Origin: JAEUIT01 sp044220875
GTDB lineage: Bacteria; Planctomycetota; Phycisphaerae; Phycisphaerales; SM1A02
Length of the DNA stretch: 64,000 bases
Assembly: GCA_044220875.1 (NCBI GenBank)
Contig: JBGAQH010000008.1
Coordinates: 62,001-126,000, forward strand
Direction of reading: 5' to 3'
Below, in pieces: positions 43,594 through 52,880 of the stretch. How positions within the stretch are numbered: the first letter of the stretch is position 1; every line of letters begins with the position of its first letter. The position numbers and the translations under genes are program-made. The notes under the pieces are model-generated. The model worked only from the letters and a program-made list of their open reading frames with translations. It was not told where the DNA came from and made no database searches.

Positions 43594-46548
43594 TCACGGG
43601 TTGCACACCCCCCACGCCCCGAGCAGGATCGCGAGATCGGCGCCGCTGACGACACCGTCGCCGTCGAGATCGGCGACGCATCCGGTACCCCAGCCGCCGA
43701 GCAGGATCGCGAGATCCTCGCCGCCGACGATGCCATCGCCCGAGAGGTCCGCAACGCAGGAGACAACGCCGGTCTCGACCGACAGGCCGCCGACCCAGAC
43801 GCGCTGCACGCCCGAATCGCCGGTGTCGACGATCCGAACGAGCGAGAGCCGCTCGGTCAGGAACGCCGCCGGGAGGTCGATGCGGACCTTGTCCATGCGC
43901 ACCGTGCCGTTGCCGAAGACCTCGGTGGATGACGTTCCGTTGATCGAGTTGGTGTACGAGCCGTTGAAGTAATCGCGAATGTCCTCGTTGCCGATGAGCG
44001 GCTTGCTGTAGAACGTGCCGTTGCAGCCATAGAACTCCACCGTCGCGAGCGAACCCGGCCCCGGCACGCCCCACCAGGAATTGATGAGGGCGTGCACGCT
44101 GATGGCGTGGGACACGTCGACGGGTATCTCGAGCACGTGCGGGTTTCGCCCGAGCACTTCATTCGAGTGCCAGGCATTGAGGCCGACGGTCGGGATCGAG
44201 AACGGAGCGCCGCCGAGGAGAAGTTCGCCGGTCGGAAAGAGCTCGCCGCTGATCTGGTACGCGGTCGACCAGTTGAACGACGTCGAGAAGTCGATCGGAA
44301 CGAAGTTGCTTGGCGGCACATATTCTGGAAGATCGATCGAGAGGAATCCCGCACCCGACGCGGTCCGGCCGCCGACGCGAATGAGGTAGGTCTTGCCGTA
44401 CTGGACGGTGAAGCTCATCGTGGAGGAGCCGCCGCCGCAGCCAGCGGCGTCGTCGTCGCAGGCGATGAGCGTGAGCGCACCGCATTCGCCCGAGTAGGCG
44501 GCAAGACGGGTATCGAAGAACGCATGGCCGCAGGTCGAAACGGTCGCGGTGCCGCTTCCGTCGGCCGTGATCGAGAACCAGACATCCTTCACGAAACCGA
44601 CGCCGCTGCCTTCGTTGCACGACGCGGGCAGGGCGGGCGAACTGTTCGTCGCCAGCGGCGTCGTGAACTGAACGAGCCCTTCCCGGACGCTCAGTGCATT
44701 GGCGCACTCGTCGTTGAGCGGAGCGCCCTGGAGCTTCAGCGCCGCGCTCGTCTGTCCGCCCGCCGCGATCGGGCCGGTGGAGTTGACGAGCGCGAGATTG
44801 TTCTGCTGCGCCGTCTGGCCCTGGGCGTTCGTGCCCCACTGCGCAAGCGTGAGATTGGACTTGCGAGCCATCGTGTGGCCCTCGCCTGCGGCGATCTCGA
44901 TCACCGTTCCGAGGTTTGCCGGGACATTGCACTGACCGCTCGTGTTGAGTCCCCAGCAGACGACCGAGCCGTTGGCGCGAAGCGCGACGCTGTGGTAGTC
45001 GCCCGCGGCAACCTGCACGACATCGGTCAGGTTCGCGGGAACGTTGCATTGCCCGTTGGTGTTGAGCCCCCAGCACGCGACGGTGCCGTCGGCCCTCAGG
45101 GCGATGGTGTGCCAGATGCCGGTATCGACCTGCAGCGCCGGACCGAGGTTGGCCGGCACGGTCGACTGACCGCTCGCGTTGAGTCCCCAGCACACGACCG
45201 TTCCGTCGAGCTTCACCGCGGCGCTGTGCGCTCCGCCGGCGGCGACGTCGATGCACGGACCGAGATCCGCGGGAACCATGATTTGGCCGTAGTTGTTGGC
45301 GCCCCAGCACACGACGGTGCCGTCTGTCCGACGGGCAGCGGAATGGGTGAAGCCGGCGGCGACCTGCGACGCCGGGCCGAGGCTGGCGGGCACGTTGATC
45401 TGTCCGCTCGAGTTCAGCCCGACGCCGAAGACGGCGCCGTTCTGCCGCCGAGCAAGGATGTGCCCGGCGCCGACGTCGATGTCGACGATCGGGCTCGCCT
45501 GCAGCGACGCCGGCGGCGTGGTCTGACCCATGTCACCATCGCCCCAACTCGCGACCGTGCCGTCAGCCTTCAGCGCAACGGTGAAGTCCGAGCCGGCGGC
45601 GATCTGGCTCACGGTCCCGAGGTTGGCCGGCACGTTGCACTGGCCCGCGAGGTTGTCGCCCCAGCAGACGACCGTGCCGTCCGTCTTGAGGGCGACGGTG
45701 AAGTTCATGCCGGCGGCGATCTGGGTGACGGTCCCGAGACTTGCGGGGACGTTGCACTGACCGAAGTCGTTGTTGCCCCAACACACCACACCGCCATTGC
45801 TCTTCAGTGCCACGGTGTGTCCGTACCCCGCGGCGATATGCGTCACCGTGCCGAGGTTCGCCGGGACGTTGCACTGACCGAAGTCATTGCGCCCCCAGCA
45901 GACGACGGTGCCAGCGGTCTTGATCGCGACCGTGTGGCCATATCCGCCGTCGGCCTCGCTCACCGCTCCAAGATTCGCCGGAACGTTGCATTGGCCATAC
46001 TGATTCCATCCCCAGCAGACGACGCCGCCGCCGTTGGGCTTGATGGCGATCGTGTGGAAGTCGCCGGCGGCGACCTTGTCGACCGAGCCGAGATTCGCCG
46101 GGACATTGCACTGACCGAAGTCGTTGTTCCCAAAGCATGCCAGCGTGAAGTTGTTCCGCAGGAGAACGGTGTGGGACGCGCCGGCCGCGAGATCGACGGC
46201 GACGAGGTTCGCGGGAACGTTGCACTGTCCGCTGGTGTTCTGGCCCCACGCCAAAGGCTGCCCGGTGAAGGAACTCACCGCGGCGACGGCGTGCGCTCCG
46301 CCCGCCGCGACCTTGGTCGCGGCCGGAATGGCAAGCTGGCCCCACGAGTTCGAGCCCCACGCCTGGATGGTCCCCGAGTCCTGTGGAGCGGCGCTGGTCG
46401 CCGTGGTCAACACCGTGGCCGCGAGGGCGACGACGACGGGGCGGGCTCGTGCGAGGAGCGAGCGAAGCGAGGCGCCCGCATGTCGGCCGGGCGATCTCCT
46501 CCGGTCAGGTCCGAGATGCGTGGATGGTTGTGGCGTACGGAGAATCAC
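43594..46548 (-). CDS. Secreted RCC1-like beta-propeller repeat protein with dockerin-like tail
   Basis: 984 residues from GTG at 46548, with AGGTGA 6 bases upstream. The signal segment (VVVALAATVLTTATSAAPQ) is preceded by a long basic N-region. About 14 repeats of ~36-40 residues follow (residues ~55-590), with cores such as IAAGYGHTVALKSNGGVVCW, GxNxxGQCNVPANLG: the RCC1-type pattern, enough for two propellers. Residues ~600-720 form a beta-sandwich starting DECANALSVREGLVQFTTPL with a conserved DVWFSITADGSGTATVSTCG block. Then comes an unassigned domain, and finally two dockerin-like repeats (DLSGDGIVGGEDLAILLGGW; DLDGDGVVSGADLAILLGAW). Extracellular; binding role inferred from fold only. 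Confidence 0.9.
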   Translation of the reverse strand: MILRTPQPSTHLGPDRRRSPGRHAGASLRSLLARARPVVVALAATVLTTATSAAPQDSGTIQAWGSNSWGQLAIPAATKVAAGGAHAVAAVSSFTGQPLAWGQNTSGQCNVPANLVAVDLAAGASHTVLLRNNFTLACFGNNDFGQCNVPANLGSVDKVAAGDFHTIAIKPNGGGVVCWGWNQYGQCNVPANLGAVSEADGGYGHTVAIKTAGTVVCWGRNDFGQCNVPANLGTVTHIAAGYGHTVALKSNGGVVCWGNNDFGQCNVPASLGTVTQIAAGMNFTVALKTDGTVVCWGDNLAGQCNVPANLGTVSQIAAGSDFTVALKADGTVASWGDGDMGQTTPPASLQASPIVDIDVGAGHILARRQNGAVFGVGLNSSGQINVPASLGPASQVAAGFTHSAARRTDGTVVCWGANNYGQIMVPADLGPCIDVAAGGAHSAAVKLDGTVVCWGLNASGQSTVPANLGPALQVDTGIWHTIALRADGTVACWGLNTNGQCNVPANLTDVVQVAAGDYHSVALRANGSVVCWGLNTSGQCNVPANLGTVIEIAAGEGHTMARKSNLTLAQWGTNAQGQTAQQNNLALVNSTGPIAAGGQTSAALKLQGAPLNDECANALSVREGLVQFTTPLATNSSPALPASCNEGSGVGFVKDVWFSITADGSGTATVSTCGHAFFDTRLAAYSGECGALTLIACDDDAAGCGGGSSTMSFTVQYGKTYLIRVGGRTASGAGFLSIDLPEYVPPSNFVPIDFSTSFNWSTAYQISGELFPTGELLLGGAPFSIPTVGLNAWHSNEVLGRNPHVLEIPVDVSHAISVHALINSWWGVPGPGSLATVEFYGCNGTFYSKPLIGNEDIRDYFNGSYTNSINGTSSTEVFGNGTVRMDKVRIDLPAAFLTERLSLVRIVDTGDSGVQRVWVGGLSVETGVVSCVADLSGDGIVGGEDLAILLGGWGTGCVADLDGDGVVSGADLAILLGAWGVCNP

Positions 46549-46796
46549 TGGCGGTCACCTCGTCGCGGCGTTAGGGGGTTCACGTTGTCGAATGCGGACG
46601 TTTCTCGGAGCGTCACCGACGCTCGAAAGGGCAGTGCGACGCGGCGCCTTGGCAGGGACCACAATTCTGTTGAGGAGGCCACATCCTCGTGCTGCCGTCC
46701 GGCACGCGGTGCCGCGTGCCCGGTCGTCGGTCCTGCAGTCAACGCGTGCCGCTCGCGTCCCGCTCCGACCTCAGCGCGAATCAGGCCCCACGCAGC

Positions 46797-46871
46797 ATGG
46801 ACGCCGGCAGCATGGAAGCCGGCACTATGGACGCCGGCAACATGGACACCGGCAACATGGACACCCCGGGG
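46797..46871. repeat. Five 15-bp tandem units, each with an in-frame ATG
   Basis: Units of consensus ATGGACGCCGGCAAC run from 46797; four are complete and the fifth diverges after nine bases. Each starts with ATG in the frame of the ECF remnant, encoding MDAGS, MEAGT, MDAGN, MDTGN, MDTPG. The rest of the 904-base gap (46549-46796 and 47078-47452) shows no other gene. Confidence 0.85.
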
Positions 46872-47077
46872 GCACGTCCCTCCTCTGACGTCACCCGTCT
46901 GCTCGCCGCGGTCGGCGCGGGCGAGCGCGGAGCCTCGGATGAGTTGCTTCCCGTCGTCTACGCCGAGCCTCGCACGCTCGCGATGCCACCGTCGAGCGCC
47001 TGGCGATCCTGTGCGAACGGAACGACTGACGCGAGGAGGCCGCCGGTTGGCGGGCGCCGGTGAAGCCAACGAAGTGA
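46797..47077 (+). pseudogene. Remnant of an ECF sigma factor joined to the tail of a kinase/TPR-type gene
   Basis: In one frame, residues after a repeated MDAGS/MDTGN leader read ARPSSDVTRLLAAVGAGERG, ASDELLPVVYAEPRTLA, matching the N-terminus of planctomycete ECF sigma factors (compare DVTALLGAMREGDAAAGERV in the intact one at 37.6 kb). Homology stops near 46980. Immediately after, in another frame, DATVERLAILCERND, a stop, then REEAAGWRAPVK resembles the extreme C-terminus of TPR-type Ser/Thr kinases (xxRLxxLYExxxxPexAxxWRAK). This looks like a sigma-kinase locus that lost everything between. The 5' match is fair; the 3' match is short and tentative. Confidence 0.5.
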
Positions 47078-47452
47078 CGAGCGGGTCGTTCGCCGCGCGA
47101 CGAGCGAGCGCGCTGACGTCGATCGGACCGTAGGCGCTCCGGAGCGTGGAGGCTCCATCGCGCATGGGGACCATCACGACGACGAGTTCAGCGAAGAGGA
47201 CAACGCGCTCCTCGCTCGCCGATCGACACTCCGCGTTCCGGGTCTGGGTCCGCCGCCGGGACCTTTTCGCATTCCGCCTCGCGCGCGTTACCCTGCATGC
47301 GCCGACGGCACACCCGATTGGCCTCACGCGGCTCACGCGTTGAGCTGCGCTGGTCGGCGAGCCTCGGTGGTTTGAGACGCTCGTCCCTTGCGATTGCCGG
47401 TTTCGAGCGCTTGATCGCAGGATGACCGGAAGCGTCTCGTCGGAGTCGTCCG

Positions 47453-50400
47453 ATGGTCCTCTCCCTTCGTTCTACCGTCGCGCTATGCGGCGTGAGTCTG
47501 CTGTCCTCCGCGCCGTCGGTGCTCGCCCAATCATCGACCTGGGTACTTCCCACGAGCGGCAACTGGAGCGTGCCGGCCAACTGGTCCAACGGCGTTCCGG
47601 GACTGGGCGGTCCCACCGCCGCGGTGATCCCCGACTACGGGCCGCTCATGACCGTGGACCTTGACGTCTCACCCACGCTCACGTCGCTCTTCCTCGGGAC
47701 CGGCTCCTCGCTCGCCCAACTCAACAACATGGACGTCACCGTTGGCAACGTCGAGCTGCAAGGGTCCTGGTTCCTTCTCTCAACCGGGGCGAATACGGAC
47801 ATCCGGCTGAGCGGCGACTCGCTGTTCTCGGGGAGCGGCACGATCTACCTCAACAACTTCTCGAACAACCGCATTCTCGGTGTGGGCGGGACGCGACAGC
47901 TCACGCTGTCCGACGGGGCCATCGTTGGAAGCGGACAGTTGGGAGTGAACAGCTTGGTCCTCGTCAACCAGTCCGTCATCTCGGCGGCTGACGTCACGGG
48001 TCTGGTCGTGGACCTCGCGCCGGGGACGGTCTCCGTCAATCACGGGATCCTGAGCGCAGGCTACGGCAGCACGCTGACGATCCTGGGAAGCGAGATCAAC
48101 AACGACGGCGGCATCATCCGCGCCTACCCGCAGGGCACCGTGCTCTTCCGCTCCTCCGTCATTCATGGCGGGAGCATCGAGGTGCAGTCGGGCGGAAGCG
48201 CCGAGGGGACCTTTGAGGCCACCACCTTCGACGGCATCACGCTCACCGGGAAGTTCACGCAGCCGAACAATGCGGACTGCGTCCTGATGGGAACGATCGT
48301 CAACAACGGGATCTGGGCGTCCGATGGAACGTCCGCCGGCACGGAAATGCGCGTCGGCAGCGACGTCGTCACGCTGGACGGCACTGGCACGTTCCTCTGG
48401 TCAAACTCGGTCCAGAACAAGATCATCACCTCGGTCGTCGGACGAACGCTCGTCAACGGCCCTCTCCACACCATCAGCGGCGGGGGGCAGATCGGGGCCA
48501 ACGGACTCGTCCTGCAGAACTACGGCCGGATCGAATCGACCCAGGCGGCGGGCCTCACGATCGACGGCACGGCAACGCCGGCGTCGGTCAACGCGGGCAC
48601 GATGATCGCGAAGAACGGCGGGGAGCTCCTCATCGTCGGCACGCCGCTCGACAACTCCGGCGGGGTCATCCGTGCGGAGAACGAGGGGCTCATCACGCTG
48701 CAGTCGTCGACAATCACGGGCGGCAGCATCGAAACCACGGGCTCGGGCGAGATCAATACCTCCGTGTATCCGCCCACGCTGGTCGATGTCGCCATCAACG
48801 GCACCATGCGCCAGTTTGACGGGGCGGACGTGTACCTCTCCGGCACGATCGTGCACGACGGCTATTGGCAACTGGAGGGCGGGACGACCATGTGCGAGAT
48901 CCAGCTCGCCAGCGATGTCGTCACGCTCGACGGCGGGGGACAGCTGATCCTCGCCGGCGACAACCTGAACAACCGAATTCATAGCGCATCCGGTACGCGA
49001 ACGCTGGTGAACGGATTTGACCACAAGATCCTGGGGGGCGGTGATCTGTGCTGGGGCGATACCGTGCTGCAGAACAACGGCGCCATCATCGCCACCGACT
49101 ACCTCGTGATCGACACTCCCGACACGCCGCCGCCGCACAATCTTGGCGGCATGTCGATACCAGCGGGCGGAACGCTCGAACTCCTGCGATCGAACCTTGT
49201 GAACGACGGGATAATCTACGTTGGCTCGCTGGGGACGTTCATCGTCAAGGGAAGCACTGTCGCAGGGGGCATGATCCAAGGGTCGACCGGCACGGAAGAC
49301 GCCGGAAAGATGATCGTCGAGGACATCAATACCTTCTCGAGACTCGATTCGATTACGTTTGCGGGCGAGGGCCTGATTCAGAACGGCGTTGAGTTGCGCG
49401 TCCGGTCGCACCTCACCAACAACGGCAACGTGCTCGTCGACTCGACGGGCACGGACACGAACATCGCCCTGGAACCGCAGGCCGACGGCACGGTGACGTT
49501 CGACGGCACCGGCACCTTCGAGATGTCCGACAACGCGAGCAACCGCATCTCGTCGACCGCGGGCGTCATGACGCTCATCAACGGCGTCGGCCACACGATT
49601 GCGGGTTCCGGCTCGATCGGCAACAACCTGATCGCCATCAACAATCAGGGCACGATCGCCTCGACGCACGCCACGCCGCTGCACGTCAAGACTCCCGGGG
49701 CAACGATCGGATTCGCCAACCACGGTCACGTGGTGGCGGGAGGCACGGGAGAGTTCCGCGTGGAGGGCGGTGCCTTCACCAACGACGGCACCATCGAATC
49801 GGTTCCGAACGCGAGTCTCGTCCGCATCGGGTCGCTGTTGCAGACGGGCGGCATGACACGGGTCGACGGCGGCCTGGCGGTCACCGGCACGTACACGCAG
49901 ACCGCGGGACTCCTGAGCGGCGACGGCATCCTGAACGGGAACGCATGGATTGAGGGCGGTTCCACATCCCCGTCAGCGGCTGATGGCGGCCCCATCGGCT
50001 CGCTTTCGGTCTACGGAAGCTACGGACAGACCCTCGACGGCGGCCTGGTCGCCGATCTTGGGGTCGGAGGGAACGACGTTCTCGCGGTCAGCGGCACGGT
50101 CACCCTGGGCGGAGCGCTCCAGATCCGCCTGGTCGATCCGTTCATTCCGATGCCGGGACAGGAGTTCACGATCCTCACCGCGGCCAGCATCACCGGCACC
50201 TTCGGCTGCATCGAGTATCCGGCGGGCGGCGCGTATTTCCATGTCGTCTACCAACCGCAGAAGGTGAAGCTGGTCGTCGATTCGATTCCGGTGGTCGAAG
50301 CGGACCTCGACTTCGACGGCGTCGTCGGCCCGACGGACCTTGCGATCCTGCTCGGCGCGTGGGGCGACGAACCCTGCGGCAACGCGATCTGCTGCCCGGC

Positions 50401-50467
50401 CGACCTCAACGGTGACGGCAAGGTGACCGCGCTTGACCTGGCCACGCTGCTGGGCTCTTGGGGCTGA
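47453..50467 (+). CDS. Large secreted beta-helical (autotransporter-like) protein with dockerin-like tail
   Basis: 1004 residues, ATG with GGAG 7 bases upstream, signal peptide VALCGVSLLSSAPSVLA. After WVLPTSGNWSVPANWSNGVP, typical of the first strand of autotransporter-like passenger domains, about 850 residues of short beta repeats follow. Recurrent motifs are ILGSEINNDGGIIRA, TISGGGQIGANGLVL, LVNGxxHTIxGxGxIGxN and NNGTIxSTHATPL, a right-handed beta-helix pattern. The late block LGGALQIRLVDPFIPMPGQE, FTILTAASITGTFGCIEYPA is typical of the end of such domains. Instead of an outer-membrane barrel it ends in two dockerin-like repeats (DLDFDGVVGPTDLAILLGAW; DLNGDGKVTALDLATLLGSW). Adhesin or surface layer role inferred. 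Confidence 0.88.
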   Translation: MVLSLRSTVALCGVSLLSSAPSVLAQSSTWVLPTSGNWSVPANWSNGVPGLGGPTAAVIPDYGPLMTVDLDVSPTLTSLFLGTGSSLAQLNNMDVTVGNVELQGSWFLLSTGANTDIRLSGDSLFSGSGTIYLNNFSNNRILGVGGTRQLTLSDGAIVGSGQLGVNSLVLVNQSVISAADVTGLVVDLAPGTVSVNHGILSAGYGSTLTILGSEINNDGGIIRAYPQGTVLFRSSVIHGGSIEVQSGGSAEGTFEATTFDGITLTGKFTQPNNADCVLMGTIVNNGIWASDGTSAGTEMRVGSDVVTLDGTGTFLWSNSVQNKIITSVVGRTLVNGPLHTISGGGQIGANGLVLQNYGRIESTQAAGLTIDGTATPASVNAGTMIAKNGGELLIVGTPLDNSGGVIRAENEGLITLQSSTITGGSIETTGSGEINTSVYPPTLVDVAINGTMRQFDGADVYLSGTIVHDGYWQLEGGTTMCEIQLASDVVTLDGGGQLILAGDNLNNRIHSASGTRTLVNGFDHKILGGGDLCWGDTVLQNNGAIIATDYLVIDTPDTPPPHNLGGMSIPAGGTLELLRSNLVNDGIIYVGSLGTFIVKGSTVAGGMIQGSTGTEDAGKMIVEDINTFSRLDSITFAGEGLIQNGVELRVRSHLTNNGNVLVDSTGTDTNIALEPQADGTVTFDGTGTFEMSDNASNRISSTAGVMTLINGVGHTIAGSGSIGNNLIAINNQGTIASTHATPLHVKTPGATIGFANHGHVVAGGTGEFRVEGGAFTNDGTIESVPNASLVRIGSLLQTGGMTRVDGGLAVTGTYTQTAGLLSGDGILNGNAWIEGGSTSPSAADGGPIGSLSVYGSYGQTLDGGLVADLGVGGNDVLAVSGTVTLGGALQIRLVDPFIPMPGQEFTILTAASITGTFGCIEYPAGGAYFHVVYQPQKVKLVVDSIPVVEADLDFDGVVGPTDLAILLGAWGDEPCGNAICCPADLNGDGKVTALDLATLLGSWG

Positions 50468-51137
50468 GCGCCGGACTGAGAGCGCAGCGTCCAGGTACGA
50501 AGTGGCTCGGTGAACGGTGATCGGTGGACGGTCACCGGAAAGGGACATCAGACTCCGGGCGACCGGCGCGCACTCGCGCGCCGACCCACTGGCCAGCTCC
50601 CGCGCGAAACACGGGGCCACTGCACCGATCCGGCTTGCCGCTCACCGAGACCGGAGACGCGCCGTCCCGCTCGCGCCGCGAGTTGCCCACCCGAGCCACG
50701 AGCGACCTCGGATGCGAGCCCGGCAATCTTGCCCACCACGCCCACCAACGCGAACGCCCGGATCTCGCGATCCGGGCGTTCATCGTGTACCGGCGGGTCG
50801 GCTCGGTCGAAGCCGGTGACCGTCAACGGCGGGGGGGCAACCCTGATCGAATGGGTCCGGAGCGCCGATAGAGACCGAGTCGGACGCTCCGACCCTCTCA
50901 GGTTGAAGCGCCAGCGAGGCGGAGCCATGTGCGTTCATCCGGGTGAGTCGCCAGTCCCGCGCTGCCGCAAGGCATGAGCCAGTTGGCGGCGCGGGCGCCA
51001 CAGCGTCTTCCACTCGGTGCGTCGTCCCTCATGGCGAAACATGGCAATCGGAGCAGCCTTGACGCTCCGACGAACGTCATGCAGGCGCAGGTTCTTCCCG
51101 TCACGGTCCCCCTAGCCAGTCCCCCTAGCCAGTCCCC
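50468..51137. other. Intergenic region with dispersed repeat copy 1
   Basis: 670 bases between converging genes. It contains the hairpin element at 50741-50826 and, near its right end, three 13-bp repeats. The open frames on both strands look like shadows of GC-rich DNA; I see no gene. Confidence 0.5.
50741..50826. repeat. Dispersed hairpin element, copy 1 (possible shared terminator)
   Basis: About 90% identical to 54345-54431. It contains a perfect 12-bp stem (AACGCCCGGATC at 50753-50764, loop TCGC, GATCCGGGCGTT to 50780) followed by a second short inverted repeat (CGGCT...AGCCG). Differences between the copies within the first stem keep the pairing. It lies between converging genes. Confidence 0.8.
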
Positions 51138-51146
51138 TTAGCCAGT
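51108..51146. repeat. Three 13-bp tandem repeats spanning a stop codon
   Basis: CCCCCTAGCCAGT twice and CCCCTTAGCCAGT once. The last unit contains the TAA stop and final Trp-Thr-Gly codons of the minus-strand gene at 51138. Because 13 is not a multiple of three the extra copies lie out of frame just past the stop. Confidence 0.85.
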
Positions 51147-51851
51147 CCAGGCGCCGAGCAGTATCGCGAGATCCGCAGCACCGACGACCCCATCGCCGTC
51201 GAGATCAGGCGCCGGATTGTTGGTGCCCCATGCCCCGAGCAGAATTGCGAGATCGGCGGCGTTCACGTGGGTGTCGCCGTTCAGGTCGGCGGGCGGGTCG
51301 GCCGCCGGCGTGACCTGCATGTTGTCGGCCATGATCATCGGACCGTAATCGCATTGCGGACACTGCGGCCCCTGGAGGTAGTGCACCACCACCTTGTTGA
51401 AGGCGGTCGTTGACGAGAAGCTGAGTGTCGCGCTCGGCCAGACGCCCCCCGGGACGGCCGACATCGTGTTCGAGCCGACCACCGTAGTGTCCATGTACGC
51501 GGTGACCTTGACGGTAGAGGAGCAATCGCAGTCCAGCTCGTAGGTCGCGTAGAGAATGGAGAAGGCGGTCAGCGGCTTGGAGTAGGAGATGGTGATATCT
51601 GCCATCGGCCCGCCACTCGGGAAGACGCACTTCCCGGAGAATCCGACCGGTTGCCCCACCGACGCACTGTTCTGAATCGAGTATCCCGCGCCGGTCCCGG
51701 TGAAGTGGGCGGTGATGCCACCGACCGTCACGTCCAACGGGAACGGCATGTACAGCGTGGCGTTCTCGAAATCAAAGAGAACGGATTGGGCGAACAGCGG
51801 TGCGGCCGTCAGAAGTGACGCGGCAAGGGGTAGAGCGAGTGAGTAGCGCAC
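51138..51851 (-). CDS. Secreted protein with dockerin-like pair
   Basis: 237 residues from GTG at 51851 with GGAAAG 6 bases upstream. Signal peptide YSLALPLAASLLTAAPLFAQ. The body begins VLFDFENATLYMPFPLDVTV and has GYSIQNSASVGQPVGFSGKC and FSILYATYELDCDCSSTVKV, a beta-sandwich pattern like PEP-CTERM-type surface proteins, with six Cys residues that may form disulphides. It ends with two dockerin-like repeats (DLNGDTHVNAADLAILLGAW; DLDGDGVVGAADLAILLGAW). Divergent from the Hint gene. Confidence 0.85.
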   Translation of the reverse strand: MRYSLALPLAASLLTAAPLFAQSVLFDFENATLYMPFPLDVTVGGITAHFTGTGAGYSIQNSASVGQPVGFSGKCVFPSGGPMADITISYSKPLTAFSILYATYELDCDCSSTVKVTAYMDTTVVGSNTMSAVPGGVWPSATLSFSSTTAFNKVVVHYLQGPQCPQCDYGPMIMADNMQVTPAADPPADLNGDTHVNAADLAILLGAWGTNNPAPDLDGDGVVGAADLAILLGAWTG

Positions 51852-51991
51852 AGGTTCTTTCCGTACTGAAGTCGGCGGCGACGCAGATCGAGCCCCAGCG
51901 CGCCGCCAAGGGACGTCGTCGATCGATGAGGGTTCGTCTTCTCTCAAGTGCCAACCAGCGCGGGCACTGATGCAATGAAGATGGATCGGAG

Positions 51992-52681
51992 TTGAATGTC
52001 GAGACGAGACTCCCGTCACCGAAGCGACCACGGATCGGTCGCAGGCGTCCGGGGGAAAGGCAGTTGACGAGTCAGGTGGACAGGCCGTTTTCGGAGTCGC
52101 AGCCCGGCGACCTGATTGCATCGCTCCAGATCCCCGGCCTCGTCGTCGACGTCGACTACCGCGCGCAGTACGACTGGCTCTCGACCTGGGGACTCGACGG
52201 CGTCGTGCGTCGCGCGCAGCCGGTCGGCCAGGTCCGCCTCGGCACGCACGACGGCTTCGTGGTACTTAACGGCCGCGTGAAGTGCACGCTCGAGCACCTG
52301 ATCCTGATCCGTCGTGATGATCAGTGGGGCTTCGTGTCGGCGGAGTTCGTCGAGGTCGGCGACGCGCTCTTCCTCGATGGGCTCGGCGAGGAAGTCGTCG
52401 CGACCGTCGAGCGCATCGCGGGCCGCGTGCGGACCGTCGCGATTCGCGTTCCAACGACTAACACCCTGCTGGTCGACGGCGTCTGGGCGCACAACGACAT
52501 CTCGCTGTCGGCGCTGAGCTCGACCAGCACGTCGAGTTCGTCCTCGTCCGGCTCGTCGAAGAGCAGCGGATCCAGCTTCTCCAGCAGCGGGACGATCGCG
52601 CCGTCGATCCTGACGAGCGGCGGGAGCAGCAGTCTGGGCGTGAGCGCCAGCGGCGGGAGCAGCAACAACACGACCGGTTGA
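51992..52681 (+). CDS. Hint-domain (intein-like) protein with Ser-rich tail
   Basis: Up to 229 residues. Start uncertain: TTG at 51992, TTG at 52064 or GTG at 52076 (after GGGGGAAAGG). Residues about 35-170 resemble a Hint domain: FSESQPGDLIASLQIPGLVV, then the block-B-like GRVKCTLEHLILIRRDDQWG (T-x-x-H), VEVGDALFLDGLGEEVVATV, and the terminal block VAIRVPTTNTLLVDGVWAHN. The usual N-terminal Cys of block A is not seen; Ser39-like residues stand there, so self-splicing activity may be lost or altered. The last ~60 residues are almost all Ser, Gly and Thr (SSTSTSSSSSSGSSKSSGSS). Such modules occur in secreted and polymorphic-toxin-type proteins; no signal peptide is visible. Confidence 0.7.
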   Translation: MNVETRLPSPKRPRIGRRRPGERQLTSQVDRPFSESQPGDLIASLQIPGLVVDVDYRAQYDWLSTWGLDGVVRRAQPVGQVRLGTHDGFVVLNGRVKCTLEHLILIRRDDQWGFVSAEFVEVGDALFLDGLGEEVVATVERIAGRVRTVAIRVPTTNTLLVDGVWAHNDISLSALSSTSTSSSSSSGSSKSSGSSFSSSGTIAPSILTSGGSSSLGVSASGGSSNNTTG

Positions 52682-52880
52682 TCTCTCCGCCTAACCAGTT
52701 GCTGTTGAGACACTTGCACACCCTGGGCGTTCGCCGTCCAAGGCCGTGGCCCGGGCGAGTTTCGGCTACGGTAGCTTGTTTCGGCTGCTGCTCCAAGATA
52801 CTCTTACGGCACTTGCGAAATGCACGGGGCTCGACTCTGCCGGGACCCGCGGCAGAGTCGCTCAATCACGAGGAAAACCA

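Noticed and set aside
43594..46548. Regular ~110-120 bp DNA periodicity that could suggest a CRISPR-like or satellite array
   Set aside because: The period equals the RCC1 protein repeat and the frame stays open throughout. The same applies to the FG-GAP gene at 28462-29976.
50741..50826. Possible integron attC site
   Set aside because: The paired R'/R'' core motifs (GTTRRRY/RYYYAAC) are not present, and there is no integron integrase.
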